From: Sedimentibacter acidaminivorans
GTDB lineage: Bacteria; Bacillota; Clostridia; Tissierellales; Sedimentibacteraceae
Length of the DNA: 64,000 bases
Reading direction: 5' to 3'
Assembly: GCF_017873955.1 (NCBI RefSeq)
Contig: NZ_JAGGKS010000008.1
Location: 1-64,000 of the forward strand
Shown here: positions 17,568 through 26,236 of the stretch, one piece after another
Layout: each line of letters starts with the position of its first letter
How positions within the stretch are numbered: the stretch's first letter is position 1
Notes under the pieces: generated by a model
Told to the model about the DNA's origin: nothing
Database searches by the model: none
The model's input: the letters and a program-made list of their open reading frames with translations, nothing else
Position numbers and translations under genes: made by a program

Positions 17568-18593
17568 CTATATTGTCCATGGTGGGGGTTCTATATTGTC
17601 CATATTATCATCTACCTTTTCTTGTTTCAGTATTCCAATTAGTCCATTAGTTTTTAATTCTAATATAGCATTTGCAACTTTTGCTATACTAATTTTACAA
17701 GTATTTGCAATTTGCTCATATGAGGGAAAATGTTTAGTTTTAAGATCACTATGGGTACATATATACAAATATACTAACATGCTGTGTTTTGACATCTTAA
17801 AATTAAAAATATCATCTCGAATATATACCTTCAATTTTTGTTCTGTTACATCTGTATCAAATACATGATTATCTTGAATAGAAACATTTATATCTTCAAC
17901 TTCATTACTATTTTCAAGTATGATTTCATCTATTTCTTTACAATCTATAATTTCTATTTGATTATCATCTTCAGAGCATAACTCATGAGTGATAGCTTCA
18001 TCATTAGTCTCTGATCCTTGATTATTATTTATATTATCATCTTCCTCAGTTACTATTTTATATAAGTTATTTCTTCTTCCACCATTTTCTCTATATTGAT
18101 TATCCTTTAAAATCAATTTTCTTTCTACTAATTCTTTCATAGCTATCTTAACACTAGTTTGACTTATGCTACATGCAGCTGTTATTTGTCTTAGAGATGG
18201 ATAACATTCATTTTCTTTATTAGCACATGAGCATAAATACATATATACTATTATTTCCTTTTCAGAAAGCTGCAGGTCGAATATATCACTTCTAACCTTG
18301 AAGTAATAATCTCCAGATGCCATAAAAGGAGTTAATGAATATAGGTTTGAAGTTTGACTTCCATTTTCTCTATATCTTTCTTGCTTATCTAATATTTTTG
18401 CATCTACAAGACTATTAATTGCCTTTCTAACTGTAGATAATGAAATTTTGCATAATTCTACTAGTGTACTTCTTGATGGGAAACAGATACCTTCACCATT
18501 TGAGAATTTTTTTAATCCAGCATATACTATTTTACTATGCACATCTATTTGATTATTAAATATATAATTTGACATTGTTATTGTATTTGACAT
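17568..18593 (-). CDS. Triple winged-helix (HTH_36-like) regulator or replication initiator
   Basis: About 341 residues with three related winged-helix units: residues about 5-90 (FPSRSTLVELCKISLSTVRK), about 95-180 (YPSLRQITAACSISQTSVKI) and about 265-330 (FPSYEQIANTCKISIAKVAN). Each begins with a similar F/Y..(R)xDIF.. strand. A linker rich in Asp/Glu/Asn (about 185-255) separates the second and third. Such proteins occur at the head of conjugative and mobilisable elements as Rep-like or regulatory proteins. The start is the ATG behind GGAGG, 12 nt inside the longest frame. A copy of the middle unit lies at 10.5-10.75 kb. The last codons (MDNIEPPPWTI) run into a 23-bp-period tandem repeat that could be an iteron pair. 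Confidence 0.7.
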   Translation of the reverse strand: MSNTITMSNYIFNNQIDVHSKIVYAGLKKFSNGEGICFPSRSTLVELCKISLSTVRKAINSLVDAKILDKQERYRENGSQTSNLYSLTPFMASGDYYFKVRSDIFDLQLSEKEIIVYMYLCSCANKENECYPSLRQITAACSISQTSVKIAMKELVERKLILKDNQYRENGGRRNNLYKIVTEEDDNINNNQGSETNDEAITHELCSEDDNQIEIIDCKEIDEIILENSNEVEDINVSIQDNHVFDTDVTEQKLKVYIRDDIFNFKMSKHSMLVYLYICTHSDLKTKHFPSYEQIANTCKISIAKVANAILELKTNGLIGILKQEKVDDNMDNIEPPPWTI

Positions 18594-18685
18594 TTTATCC
18601 TCCATATTATAGAAAATAATATTGCCCTTATTATTTATACATGGTATAATAACTTAAATTTGACAACATTATTGTGTTTTTATAA

Positions 18686-18715
18686 AAATAACTGTTCCGC
18701 TACGAACAGTTATTT
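18686..18715 (-). terminator. Bidirectional intrinsic terminator
   Basis: Perfect 12-bp stem AAATAACTGTTC / GAACAGTTATTT around CGCTAC, with T runs on both sides. It isolates the winged-helix gene from the toxin-antitoxin unit. A second weaker hairpin follows at about 18725-18755. Confidence 0.75.
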
Positions 18716-18898
18716 TTTTGCAATAAAATAGGATAGTTTTTCGGCTACCCTATTTCATAAATATATTTTATTTTTCTTACTATTTATTTAGTACTTAATC
18801 TTCCAGTTTCTCTATATTTTCTTTATTTTTTTATCTGCTTGCTCGATTTTCTTTACAAATATAAACATCTAAATAAGTATTTTTTATATAAAATAAAA

Positions 18899-18935
18899 AA
18901 CCCGCATCAATTATAAAAAACTATTGATATGGGTT
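18899..18935 (-). terminator. Intrinsic terminator of the toxin-antitoxin operon
   Basis: AACCCGCATCAAT (18899-18911) pairs with ATTGATATGGGTT (18923-18935), one mismatch, followed on the minus strand by a T run. It lies 15 nt past the toxin stop codon. Confidence 0.75.
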
Positions 18936-18950
18936 CAATTGCAATATTTA

Positions 18951-19292
18951 TTAATTATATCTGCTATTTTTTTTTGTTAATATTTTTATATCTTCTTTTT
19001 TATAATATACCGTCAATAGATATATTTCTTTATCATCTTTTATAGCATAATATATTATTCTATAACCATTAGATTTACCACTATTAGTATTTGAATTAAC
19101 AACCCTGACTTTGTATGCTGCTTCATTACAATTCAAGTTTAAGTCAGTTATTGGTTCACCGATTGGATTTCCCTTTTCAAGTTCATCTACAACATAATTT
19201 ATATCCTTTAAAATGTTAGTAAATTTCTTTTTCTTCAAATAATATTTTACATCTTTCTTAAATATATCTGTTGTGATTACCTTATAGCACAT
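18951..19292 (-). CDS. Type II toxin, RelE/ParE family
   Basis: 113 residues with the RelE/ParE fold pattern: an N-terminal strand (YKVITTDIFKKDVKYYLKK), a helix, then AAYKVRVVN..GYRIIYYAIKDDKEIYLLTVYYK with the conserved Arg-Ile and the C-terminal K-E-D segment. RelE toxins cut mRNA at the ribosome, whereas ParE poisons gyrase; which one this is cannot be told here. The gene follows the antitoxin by 1 nt and ends in a clean terminator. It is a plausible addiction module for the element. Confidence 0.8.
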   Translation of the reverse strand: MCYKVITTDIFKKDVKYYLKKKKFTNILKDINYVVDELEKGNPIGEPITDLNLNCNEAAYKVRVVNSNTNSGKSNGYRIIYYAIKDDKEIYLLTVYYKKEDIKILTKKNSRYN

Positions 19293-19293
19293 A

Positions 19294-19506
19294 CTAATCT
19301 TCGTCTTTTTCTTCCTCTAATTCTTTCATGAAATCATTCCATGTTTCTTTAGGTAGCTTTCCTTCCCTGAGTAATTTCATTTGTTTACACGCTTCTTTAA
19401 GCGATTCCCTTGGAGATAAATGTTTATCAACTAAAATAGTACTCATTTCTTCAGCCCCCTTTTGCTCCTCTTTGAATTTATTTATATCATCTTGTTCACT
19501 TTTCAT
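19294..19506 (-). CDS. Antitoxin of the RelE/ParE-type pair
   Basis: About 70 residues from the ATG behind AGGTG. The protein is acidic at both ends; the middle has HLSPRESLKEACKQMKLLRE and the tail ends in a Glu/Asp cluster (MKELEEEKDED), as expected for a toxin-wrapping antitoxin. The family is not recognised by sequence alone. The call rests on size, order (antitoxin first, 1-nt gap) and the palindrome upstream. Confidence 0.65.
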   Translation of the reverse strand: MKSEQDDINKFKEEQKGAEEMSTILVDKHLSPRESLKEACKQMKLLREGKLPKETWNDFMKELEEEKDED

Positions 19507-19521
19507 ATATTTTATCACCTA

Positions 19522-19537
19522 TTGTAATTATTTACAA
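19522..19537. promoter_or_regulatory. Operator-like palindrome of the toxin-antitoxin operon
   Basis: TTGTAA-TTAT-TTACAA, a perfect 6-bp inverted repeat just before the antitoxin start, with a further TTGTA half-site at 19542. It fits autoregulation by the antitoxin. The flanks are very AT-rich, so the -10 region cannot be fixed. Confidence 0.5.
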
Positions 19538-19616
19538 TATATTGTAGAAATATTATATATTACAATAATAATTATATAGCAATGCCCTGTATTTTGTTGT
19601 CAAGTTATGCGTAAAT

Positions 19617-19868
19617 TTATATAAAATTATTTTTTTTCAATAAATCATCCAAAACACCTCCTTCCAAAGCCTCTTTTACTTCTAATATAGAATAACCCTT
19701 ACTTTTAATTACTTTCAAGGTATTATCCATTTCCTGATTCTCTATATCTTCTTGAATGATCTTTATTTTATCGTCAACCTGTTCAATCTTCTTTATAACA
19801 TCTTCCTTTTTTAAAACTAGTTTTTCTCTAAGTTCTTTTTGTTTATTTAGCTTATCATATAGTGTCAT
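19617..19868 (-). CDS. Small coiled-coil protein, DUF4315-like
   Basis: 83 residues behind ATAGGAGGT. Residues about 5-48 are a heptad-like coiled coil (KLNKQKELREKLVLKKEDVI), and the C-terminus (SILEVKEALEGGVLDDLLKK) resembles the short conserved end of DUF4315 proteins. These are found next to the NlpC/P60 and VirB4 genes of Clostridia conjugative elements, as here. The function is not established; it may assist the mating channel. Confidence 0.65.
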   Translation of the reverse strand: MTLYDKLNKQKELREKLVLKKEDVIKKIEQVDDKIKIIQEDIENQEMDNTLKVIKSKGYSILEVKEALEGGVLDDLLKKNNFI

Positions 19869-19877
19869 TTTTACCTC

Positions 19878-21899
19878 CTATTCAAACTTTACTACTCTTC
19901 TAAAGTACTTAAATCCTTTGTATCCATCGACAGTTACCCCTGTACCCCATTGGCAATGTGCATAAAGATTATTATTATCTTTATCCTTACCAACATATAT
20001 TCCAACATGATTTATCCCTGACGAGTTTGGCATTTGTAAAAATGCCAAGTCTCCAACCTGCAGATCATCATTACTGATTGGATATGATTTTCCCCACTGA
20101 TAAGATGTTCCACCACCAGACAATATATTGCTTATTCCTGATGTCTTATATACCCAATCAACATATCCTGAACAATCTAATCCAAATGGTCTATATTTAC
20201 CCGTTGTATCATTACCAGGAGAAGTTACTAATGTAGATTCTCCCCATTCATCATTCCATCCGACTGAACTTTTACCTCCCCAGAAGTATTTTACTTTTCC
20301 TACGAGACTTAGAGCTGTATCATATAACTTTTCTTGTTGTTTTGATGTGAGTTTTGGAGCATTTTCAATTAAATTTCTAATTTCTTCTTGTGTTAATTCA
20401 CCATATTGTATTGCCAATTTTGGAAATTGCTCAGAAAAATTAGTTACTAAGGTTCTAGCCCATCTTTCTTGTTCATCATCAAAGTTAATCTTATCCATAA
20501 CCGTTTCCATATCATATGAATATACGGTTATAATCTTTCTTTTTTTTGTTATTTCTTTTCCTTCTGAATTTTTAATTGTATAGTTTTCTGTTGAAATTTT
20601 TATATCATATATTTCTGAATATATTTTATCTATAAATTTCTTCTCATTATTTGAGCAAGTTAAATTCTGTTCAAATTTAACAGAAGCAATAGCAAATATT
20701 TCATTGAAATTAGTAGAGATTTTCTGATTATCTCCAATATAAACAACCCTGGTACTATCATATTTATTATCGTCTTTTAAATCTGATATTTCTTCTCTTA
20801 ATGCATTATCCAATAGCTCAACCTTATCCTTATATTTCAAAGCTATATCTTCATCTGCCATAAAATAATTTTGACTGAGTATTGATACCATGCTGCCTGA
20901 AACAGAATTGGAAACTAAAATCAGTAATATTAAAATTCCTGTTGAAGTTAACACAATAGGATTTTTAATCATTAAAATTGTCTTAATTGACTTCTTAACA
21001 CTACTAACTGCAGATTTAGCAATATTTAAAGTTTTACTCTTAAATATGTGATTCTTATTAATTCCTTTTCTAGCATTTTTAGTAAGTACATTATTTACTC
21101 TTGTTTTTTTTGTACTGGTCTTAATTTTATTTGCTTTTGAAATATTTTTTTTAATGTTTTTATATTTATAACGCTTTTTATCTGTTATTCGTTCCTTTAT
21201 TAAACTACTCGATCCACGTAATAACTTATTTGAATTGGTTATTACCTTTGAAGACCCAACTGCTACGTTTTTAGTTGATTTGACTGCATCTACACTAACC
21301 CTAATGTCTCTATCTACTTTCAGATATGCTTGTACACCTAAGTTACCATCTGACTTATCTCCGAGATTTTCAACTACCCTGTTTTTACTGCTTGAAGCAA
21401 TCTTAATGCTATTCTTTGAAAGTTTAGCAACTCCTTTATTCAGTAAATATTTTTTATTTATTTTACCTGTTGGTTGTTTTATAAGAACTGGCCTACTTAT
21501 CTTTTTAGAACCTATATTTTTGCTTTTTTGTATTACATCTTTAGCTCTTATTACTGAAGTTGTTACTTTAACAGGTGTCTTTGCTACATTAATTACTGTA
21601 TCTAATTTATTAGATGTATTTAGGTATGCTTGTACAGCTATTGATTTATCTTCTTCTGATAAATGTCGTTTTACATTACTAAAAGTATTTCCTTTCATTT
21701 TTGCGGGTTTCGATTTATTATTTAATTTATTTCTTTTGTTTTTAATAGTTAAATTACTTGGCCCGGATCTTATTATATTCTTTTTTGACTTCAGTAGTTT
21801 ACTACAATATTTTCTATTAATATAGATTTTACCCTTTGATCTGTCATTAATGTTATTTATTTTATTTATATACTTATTAGTTGAGTTTTGTATTTTCAT
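19878..21899 (-). CDS. Conjugation NlpC/P60 cell-wall hydrolase (VirB1-type role)
   Basis: 673 residues. The first 300 are very basic and low in complexity (many Lys, Ser, Asn). A membrane helix follows (about 312-335, VLTSTGILILLILVSNS). The outer part ends in an NlpC/P60 domain with FGLDCSGYVDWV (catalytic Cys near 573), INHVGIYVG (His near 630) and YAHCQWG. It should cut peptidoglycan for passage of the mating channel. It overlaps the VirB4 gene as TAATG. The long cytoplasmic basic tail is unusual and could contact DNA or other channel parts; that is inference. Confidence 0.85.
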   Translation of the reverse strand: MKIQNSTNKYINKINNINDRSKGKIYINRKYCSKLLKSKKNIIRSGPSNLTIKNKRNKLNNKSKPAKMKGNTFSNVKRHLSEEDKSIAVQAYLNTSNKLDTVINVAKTPVKVTTSVIRAKDVIQKSKNIGSKKISRPVLIKQPTGKINKKYLLNKGVAKLSKNSIKIASSSKNRVVENLGDKSDGNLGVQAYLKVDRDIRVSVDAVKSTKNVAVGSSKVITNSNKLLRGSSSLIKERITDKKRYKYKNIKKNISKANKIKTSTKKTRVNNVLTKNARKGINKNHIFKSKTLNIAKSAVSSVKKSIKTILMIKNPIVLTSTGILILLILVSNSVSGSMVSILSQNYFMADEDIALKYKDKVELLDNALREEISDLKDDNKYDSTRVVYIGDNQKISTNFNEIFAIASVKFEQNLTCSNNEKKFIDKIYSEIYDIKISTENYTIKNSEGKEITKKRKIITVYSYDMETVMDKINFDDEQERWARTLVTNFSEQFPKLAIQYGELTQEEIRNLIENAPKLTSKQQEKLYDTALSLVGKVKYFWGGKSSVGWNDEWGESTLVTSPGNDTTGKYRPFGLDCSGYVDWVYKTSGISNILSGGGTSYQWGKSYPISNDDLQVGDLAFLQMPNSSGINHVGIYVGKDKDNNNLYAHCQWGTGVTVDGYKGFKYFRRVVKFE

Positions 21900-24280
21900 T
21901 ATGACACATTCACAACCTCTTCCACCTTAGTTGTCATCATTTTATATAACTTTGTATTAGTCGGAAATTCATCTACAAATGGTATAATATTATTACCTGA
22001 AAACAACAGCCCTCTTCCTGAGTCTACATTTGTTATATATGCTAACTGTGCTGCTGAAATATTTAGCATTTTTTCTAATTCAATTCTATCCATTGGTGCC
22101 TGGTTAAGCATCAGTATAAAATCCGAATTCGAAAGCATCCTTCTTGCTAATTCACTTTGTAATAAATCTTCTACGTTTTGAGTTATACCAGTAACAACAC
22201 CTCCCCATTTTCTTGATCTTTTAAACAGTTCAAATAAGAAATTAGCCGAATATTCATTTGTAAAAAGCAAATATATTTCATCTAAATATATCCATGTATG
22301 TTTACCCTTTTTCCTGTTTTCTGTTATTCTATTCCACACCTGGTCTAATACTATTAACATACCCATAGTTTTTAACTGTTTTCCTAAATCCTTTATATCA
22401 AAACAAACAAGTCTATTATTAATATCTATATTTGTTTTATGTGAAAATACAGAAAGATTGCCTGTAGCGTATAATTCTAATGCTACTGATAATCCTTCTG
22501 CCTCTGGTTCTTTTTGTTTCTTAACTGTTTCATAAAAATCTACTAAAGTTGGTAATAGCTTTTCATCAAAACTTTGCATGTAATCCTGATATGTAAATCT
22601 AACACATCTATCAAGTATTGATTTCTCCCTTGCACTCAATCCACTTTTACCGCCCAATATAACCTCACAAAAGGAAAGAATGAAGTCTGACTTTAATGAA
22701 AGTGGCTCTTCTGAATAATCTATAGTCATGTCCATTGGATTGATATGACTTGGACTATTAGAAGAAATATTTATTATTTCGCCACCAAAGTTTTTAACTA
22801 AAGCCGAATACTCCCTTTCTGGATCTATAATTAATACATCATCATCTGTATTTAACAAAACATTTACCATCTCTCTTTTTGCACTAAATGATTTACCACT
22901 TCCTGGTGTTCCCAGGATAAAACCATTCTGATTCTTTAATGTCTTTCTATCAAACATTATTAAAGATTTTGAAATTGCATTCAATCCATAATACATTCCA
23001 TTTGGCTGTAAAAGTTCTTGAGATGTAAATGGCATAAATACTGCTGTAGACTCTGTTGTTAAGCATCTATCAACTTGCAATTCATTTATTCCTAAAGGAA
23101 GTACTGAATTTAACCCTTCTTCCTGCTGATAGTTTAATGAGCCTACCTGGCATAAATATTTTCTTGCAGTAGATTTAATTATTTCTGTGTGCTCCTCTAA
23201 TAAATTTTTATCATCATCCATCAGAAGTATTACAAAATTAGCTAAAAATAATCTTTGATTTTTATTCATAACATCTTCAAGCAATTCTTCAGCTTCTTGC
23301 AAGTTATTTCTTAAATCATATGGTATGAATGCATCTAGATAGCCATTCTTCACACTCTTGCGTTGAAATTCTATTTTATTTGACTCCATACCTGTTATTT
23401 GCCTTTGTATCATTTTTAATGCAAATTCAGGTTCTACCGGATTAATGTTAATACTAAACATCATGTTGAATCCAAAATCAGTTAGTTCAGTTAAGAAATT
23501 ATCGTTTAAGAAAGACGGTAAGCTTCGAATAAATAATACTCTTGCATGAGAATTGCCTACAATTATACTATCTCTTTTAAATTCAAAGCTGTCTGGTGCT
23601 ATAATATCCTTAATATTTGAAAATCTTTGTTTTAACATTTTAGGATTATATTCAAAGTTACCAACATTATCTTTCCTATATATATCATGTAATGTTTCTA
23701 ATCTTTTACTTATAGACAATACCTTACCATAACTACCCATACGTCTTAATAAGCCAATAATTTCATTTTCTATTCTAATGAAATTATTTCTCGCTTCTGT
23801 TATATCATTTGCTTTTATACCTATTGTTATATATTTCTCTTTTTCTATATCATTACGGCCTTGCATAACTTGTTTTTTTAGCATGTCATTGTACTCATCT
23901 CTATAAACATCCAACTGATCATTTTTATTTTTAATTACTATCTTATTTTCAAATTCATCTTTGTTTATAGACTTATTGTTAATTGTAATTTGAAGTTTTA
24001 CTGTTGAATTGAAGAAATTCAAAAACTCACAGTACTTAGAAAATATATCTATTTGATCATCTTCTCTTGCTAAATGATAATTTATATCTAAGAACTGTAA
24101 TGTTTTAGAGTATTCTCCTTTTTTTGTTTCTATTATGCCATCCTCATAAGTGCTTAATATAGGAATAGTATTTTGTGATGTACTAGATTTTTTGACCCTT
24201 TTAGGCTTTTGAACTTTATTACATTTTCCTTTACTGTTACTTTGATCAGCATTTGATTTATGTTTTTTTCTTAGAATCAT
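21899..24280 (-). CDS. virB4: VirB4-like conjugation ATPase
   Basis: 793 residues. Walker A is GTPGSGKSFSA near residue 458, Walker B-type WIYLDEIYLLF lies near 665, and TGITQNVEDLL follows, as in VirB4/TraE ATPases of Gram-positive elements. The N-terminal half matches the usual VirB4 domain that docks to the channel. The first 35 residues are basic. It powers assembly and substrate transfer of the type IV secretion channel. The gene overlaps its neighbours on both sides (ATGA and TAATG), which indicates coupled translation within the conjugation operon. Confidence 0.93.
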   Translation of the reverse strand: MILRKKHKSNADQSNSKGKCNKVQKPKRVKKSSTSQNTIPILSTYEDGIIETKKGEYSKTLQFLDINYHLAREDDQIDIFSKYCEFLNFFNSTVKLQITINNKSINKDEFENKIVIKNKNDQLDVYRDEYNDMLKKQVMQGRNDIEKEKYITIGIKANDITEARNNFIRIENEIIGLLRRMGSYGKVLSISKRLETLHDIYRKDNVGNFEYNPKMLKQRFSNIKDIIAPDSFEFKRDSIIVGNSHARVLFIRSLPSFLNDNFLTELTDFGFNMMFSININPVEPEFALKMIQRQITGMESNKIEFQRKSVKNGYLDAFIPYDLRNNLQEAEELLEDVMNKNQRLFLANFVILLMDDDKNLLEEHTEIIKSTARKYLCQVGSLNYQQEEGLNSVLPLGINELQVDRCLTTESTAVFMPFTSQELLQPNGMYYGLNAISKSLIMFDRKTLKNQNGFILGTPGSGKSFSAKREMVNVLLNTDDDVLIIDPEREYSALVKNFGGEIINISSNSPSHINPMDMTIDYSEEPLSLKSDFILSFCEVILGGKSGLSAREKSILDRCVRFTYQDYMQSFDEKLLPTLVDFYETVKKQKEPEAEGLSVALELYATGNLSVFSHKTNIDINNRLVCFDIKDLGKQLKTMGMLIVLDQVWNRITENRKKGKHTWIYLDEIYLLFTNEYSANFLFELFKRSRKWGGVVTGITQNVEDLLQSELARRMLSNSDFILMLNQAPMDRIELEKMLNISAAQLAYITNVDSGRGLLFSGNNIIPFVDEFPTNTKLYKMMTTKVEEVVNVS

Positions 24281-24660
24281 TTTATCTTTTTCCTTTCCTT
24301 AGTTTTCTTCAAATTTTCTATATTAATTTTATTTTGTTCTGCAGCTATATCTGTAAATATATTTTCAACCTTATATTTCCTCTTTCGTGGTATAAACAAT
24401 TTAAATTTCAATACAATCAAAGCAAATTTTTCGAATGGTAGACCATTAAATTTAAAGAATCCTATTAAAAATAGCGGAACTCCTGTGAACATGATTATCC
24501 AACTTGCAATTTCATCACCTATATATGGCTTTAAAAATATATACATAGGTACATTTATTGACAATGCAATACTAAGACAAATTATTTGCCTTAATGTTAG
24601 GCCAAAGAAGATTGTTTCTTTATAACTCCTTACTTCTTTTGGTATTTTAATCTCTATCAT
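24277..24660 (-). CDS. PrgI-family membrane protein (VirB3-like)
   Basis: About 127 residues: MIEIKIPKEVRSYKETIFFG, then two hydrophobic helices (about 20-40 and 48-68), then LPFEKFALIVLKFKLFIPRKR, the usual PrgI pattern. PrgI proteins sit just before VirB4 and act like VirB3, anchoring the ATPase at the membrane. The start is the ATG overlapping the stop of the previous gene as TAATG; a longer frame would lie entirely within that gene. Confidence 0.85.
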   Translation of the reverse strand: MIEIKIPKEVRSYKETIFFGLTLRQIICLSIALSINVPMYIFLKPYIGDEIASWIIMFTGVPLFLIGFFKFNGLPFEKFALIVLKFKLFIPRKRKYKVENIFTDIAAEQNKINIENLKKTKERKKIK

Positions 24661-25475
24661 TAATTCACCCCCACTATTTGTTTGGCCCAGGTGCTTGCTT
24701 TTGTTAATACAAGAAGCAGCACTACACATGCTGTTATAGTTCCCCACATACTTATCTCTGCACTACTGGTAGCTGTAGAAACTAATATTGTATTGGCTAT
24801 TCCTGAAAACGACATGCAAGCTATCATTATAATTAGACCCTGCAAGCATACTGATATATAGTGCTGCACAAATCTCTTAGCAATATTATTATATTCTCCA
24901 CTTACCATAGTAGATAATGGCAATGGTGCAAGAGCTGTAAATATATACAGTTCAATAATTCTACCATAACAGATAACTTCAATTAAAACTTTCAAAATCT
25001 GCATAATTAGTTTTATTGGCATAAACTGCATTTGAAATGCAATTAACTCCATAAATTTCATTGCTTCTAATTGTGTTTTCAGTTCAGCAATATCAACTAT
25101 ATTTTGAATAGTTCCTGGTGAAGCATATACTGAAGAAATTATATCCGATACCGAATAATATATCTGCTCTAAAATAACAAAACTGCTTTGCATAATGACC
25201 TTTGCTAATACTACTCTTATTACAATTTTTATAATATTTTCTATCTTTGCTATTCTAAATGTTATTGTATTGTTCAATAAATCTAGCATAAAGAACAATG
25301 CTAATAAGCTATACCCGATTGGTAAAAGACAATTAAAAATGCCCTCGATCATATTCCATAATCCGGGCATTGCACTTTGCGGTTGAGTAATTATATTTAC
25401 AATATCTCCTATTTCATAGTTTAAATCATTAAACAATTTACTTATAGACAATATGATGCCGTCAATATTAAACAT
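24660..25475 (-). CDS. VirB6/TrbL-like polytopic channel protein (CD0411-like)
   Basis: 271 residues with about six hydrophobic helices (for example GYSLLALFFMLDLL, VVLRAV-like 100-120, GLIIMIACMSFSGIA, VVLLLVLTKAS). It ends WAKQIVGVN, typical of the VirB6-like proteins that precede PrgI in Gram-positive conjugation operons. It starts at ATG behind GGAGGTGG. A perfect 10-bp inverted repeat lies 18 nt upstream of the start. Upstream is an inserted cassette of three unrelated genes where the Maff2 gene would be expected. Confidence 0.8.
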   Translation of the reverse strand: MFNIDGIILSISKLFNDLNYEIGDIVNIITQPQSAMPGLWNMIEGIFNCLLPIGYSLLALFFMLDLLNNTITFRIAKIENIIKIVIRVVLAKVIMQSSFVILEQIYYSVSDIISSVYASPGTIQNIVDIAELKTQLEAMKFMELIAFQMQFMPIKLIMQILKVLIEVICYGRIIELYIFTALAPLPLSTMVSGEYNNIAKRFVQHYISVCLQGLIIMIACMSFSGIANTILVSTATSSAEISMWGTITACVVLLLVLTKASTWAKQIVGVN

Positions 25476-25492
25476 TTTCCACCTCCAAAGAT

Positions 25493-25521
25493 GTTATAGT
25501 TAAGTTAAGGGTAACTATAAC
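25493..25521. repeat. Perfect 10-bp inverted repeat before the VirB6-like gene
   Basis: GTTATAGTTA (25493-25502) and TAACTATAAC (25512-25521) around a 9-nt loop, just upstream of the ribosome site. It may be an operator or a leader hairpin at the edge of the inserted cassette. It has no T run. Confidence 0.5.
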
Positions 25522-25589
25522 ATAAATAACGGGTTCAGTTTTGAGGTGTAAAATCTAAAAACGAATAATAGAAGGAATGCGTCGTAACA

Positions 25590-26135
25590 TTATTTATTGT
25601 CATGACTAGAATTTGCATCAGTATCTACAAAATAAATATAAAAACCATTGCCAAGGCTTTGCTTAAATTGAGGTTTAAGTAGTTCTCCCGCGTGGGAATA
25701 AACCTCCTTATTATCAAGAGTTAATCCAAAGCTTATAATTCTATGATCATTAGTAGCATCAATGTTATATGATGAAAAATAAGCCCTCGGAATACTCTCT
25801 TCTACATTGCTCTTCCAGTTTTTTTTAAAAATCTGATGTCCCATTATTGTTGAATAGTCACCAGTATCTGTATCAATAGAAATCTTATAATAATTCTCAA
25901 ATAAAGAAAAATCACGGTTAGAACTAATAAGTCCCCATTCATTATCATTTTGATAGAAAAAATACTTTGTCAAAAATTCCTCTGTTTCATATTTTATATC
26001 TGACTCGCACACACCACTTCTTATCAAAAATAACTGTCTACCAAATAGAGTTGATACTATTAGATAAATTATAAAAGCAACAATAATTATTTTTACAATA
26101 CCACTAATTACTTTTGCTACTGACATTTTTCTCAC
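25590..26135 (-). CDS. Membrane-anchored protein of unknown function (cassette gene 3)
   Basis: About 181 residues from a GTG placed after AGAGGTGAT; a longer ATG frame would bury that site. One N-terminal membrane helix (about 6-30, KVISGIVKIIIVAFIIYLIV) is followed by an outward-facing domain with no family I recognise. The domain contains NDNEWGLISSN and a tail rich in Asp, Asn and Ser. It lies inside the inverted-repeat cassette and is not part of the conserved conjugation set. Confidence 0.6.
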   Translation of the reverse strand: MRKMSVAKVISGIVKIIIVAFIIYLIVSTLFGRQLFLIRSGVCESDIKYETEEFLTKYFFYQNDNEWGLISSNRDFSLFENYYKISIDTDTGDYSTIMGHQIFKKNWKSNVEESIPRAYFSSYNIDATNDHRIISFGLTLDNKEVYSHAGELLKPQFKQSLGNGFYIYFVDTDANSSHDNK

Positions 26136-26236
26136 TATATCACCTCTAATCATTCATTGTTTAATATTACAGTAATACCAGACTTCTAACTTTCAATGTC
26201 GTTAAAATCTGCAATTGAATTACAATATACGTTTAT

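Noticed and set aside
21235-21825. Long open plus-strand frame antisense to the NlpC/P60 gene
   Set aside because: It reflects the Lys-rich codons of the real gene on the other strand. It has no ribosome site and its protein is low-complexity.
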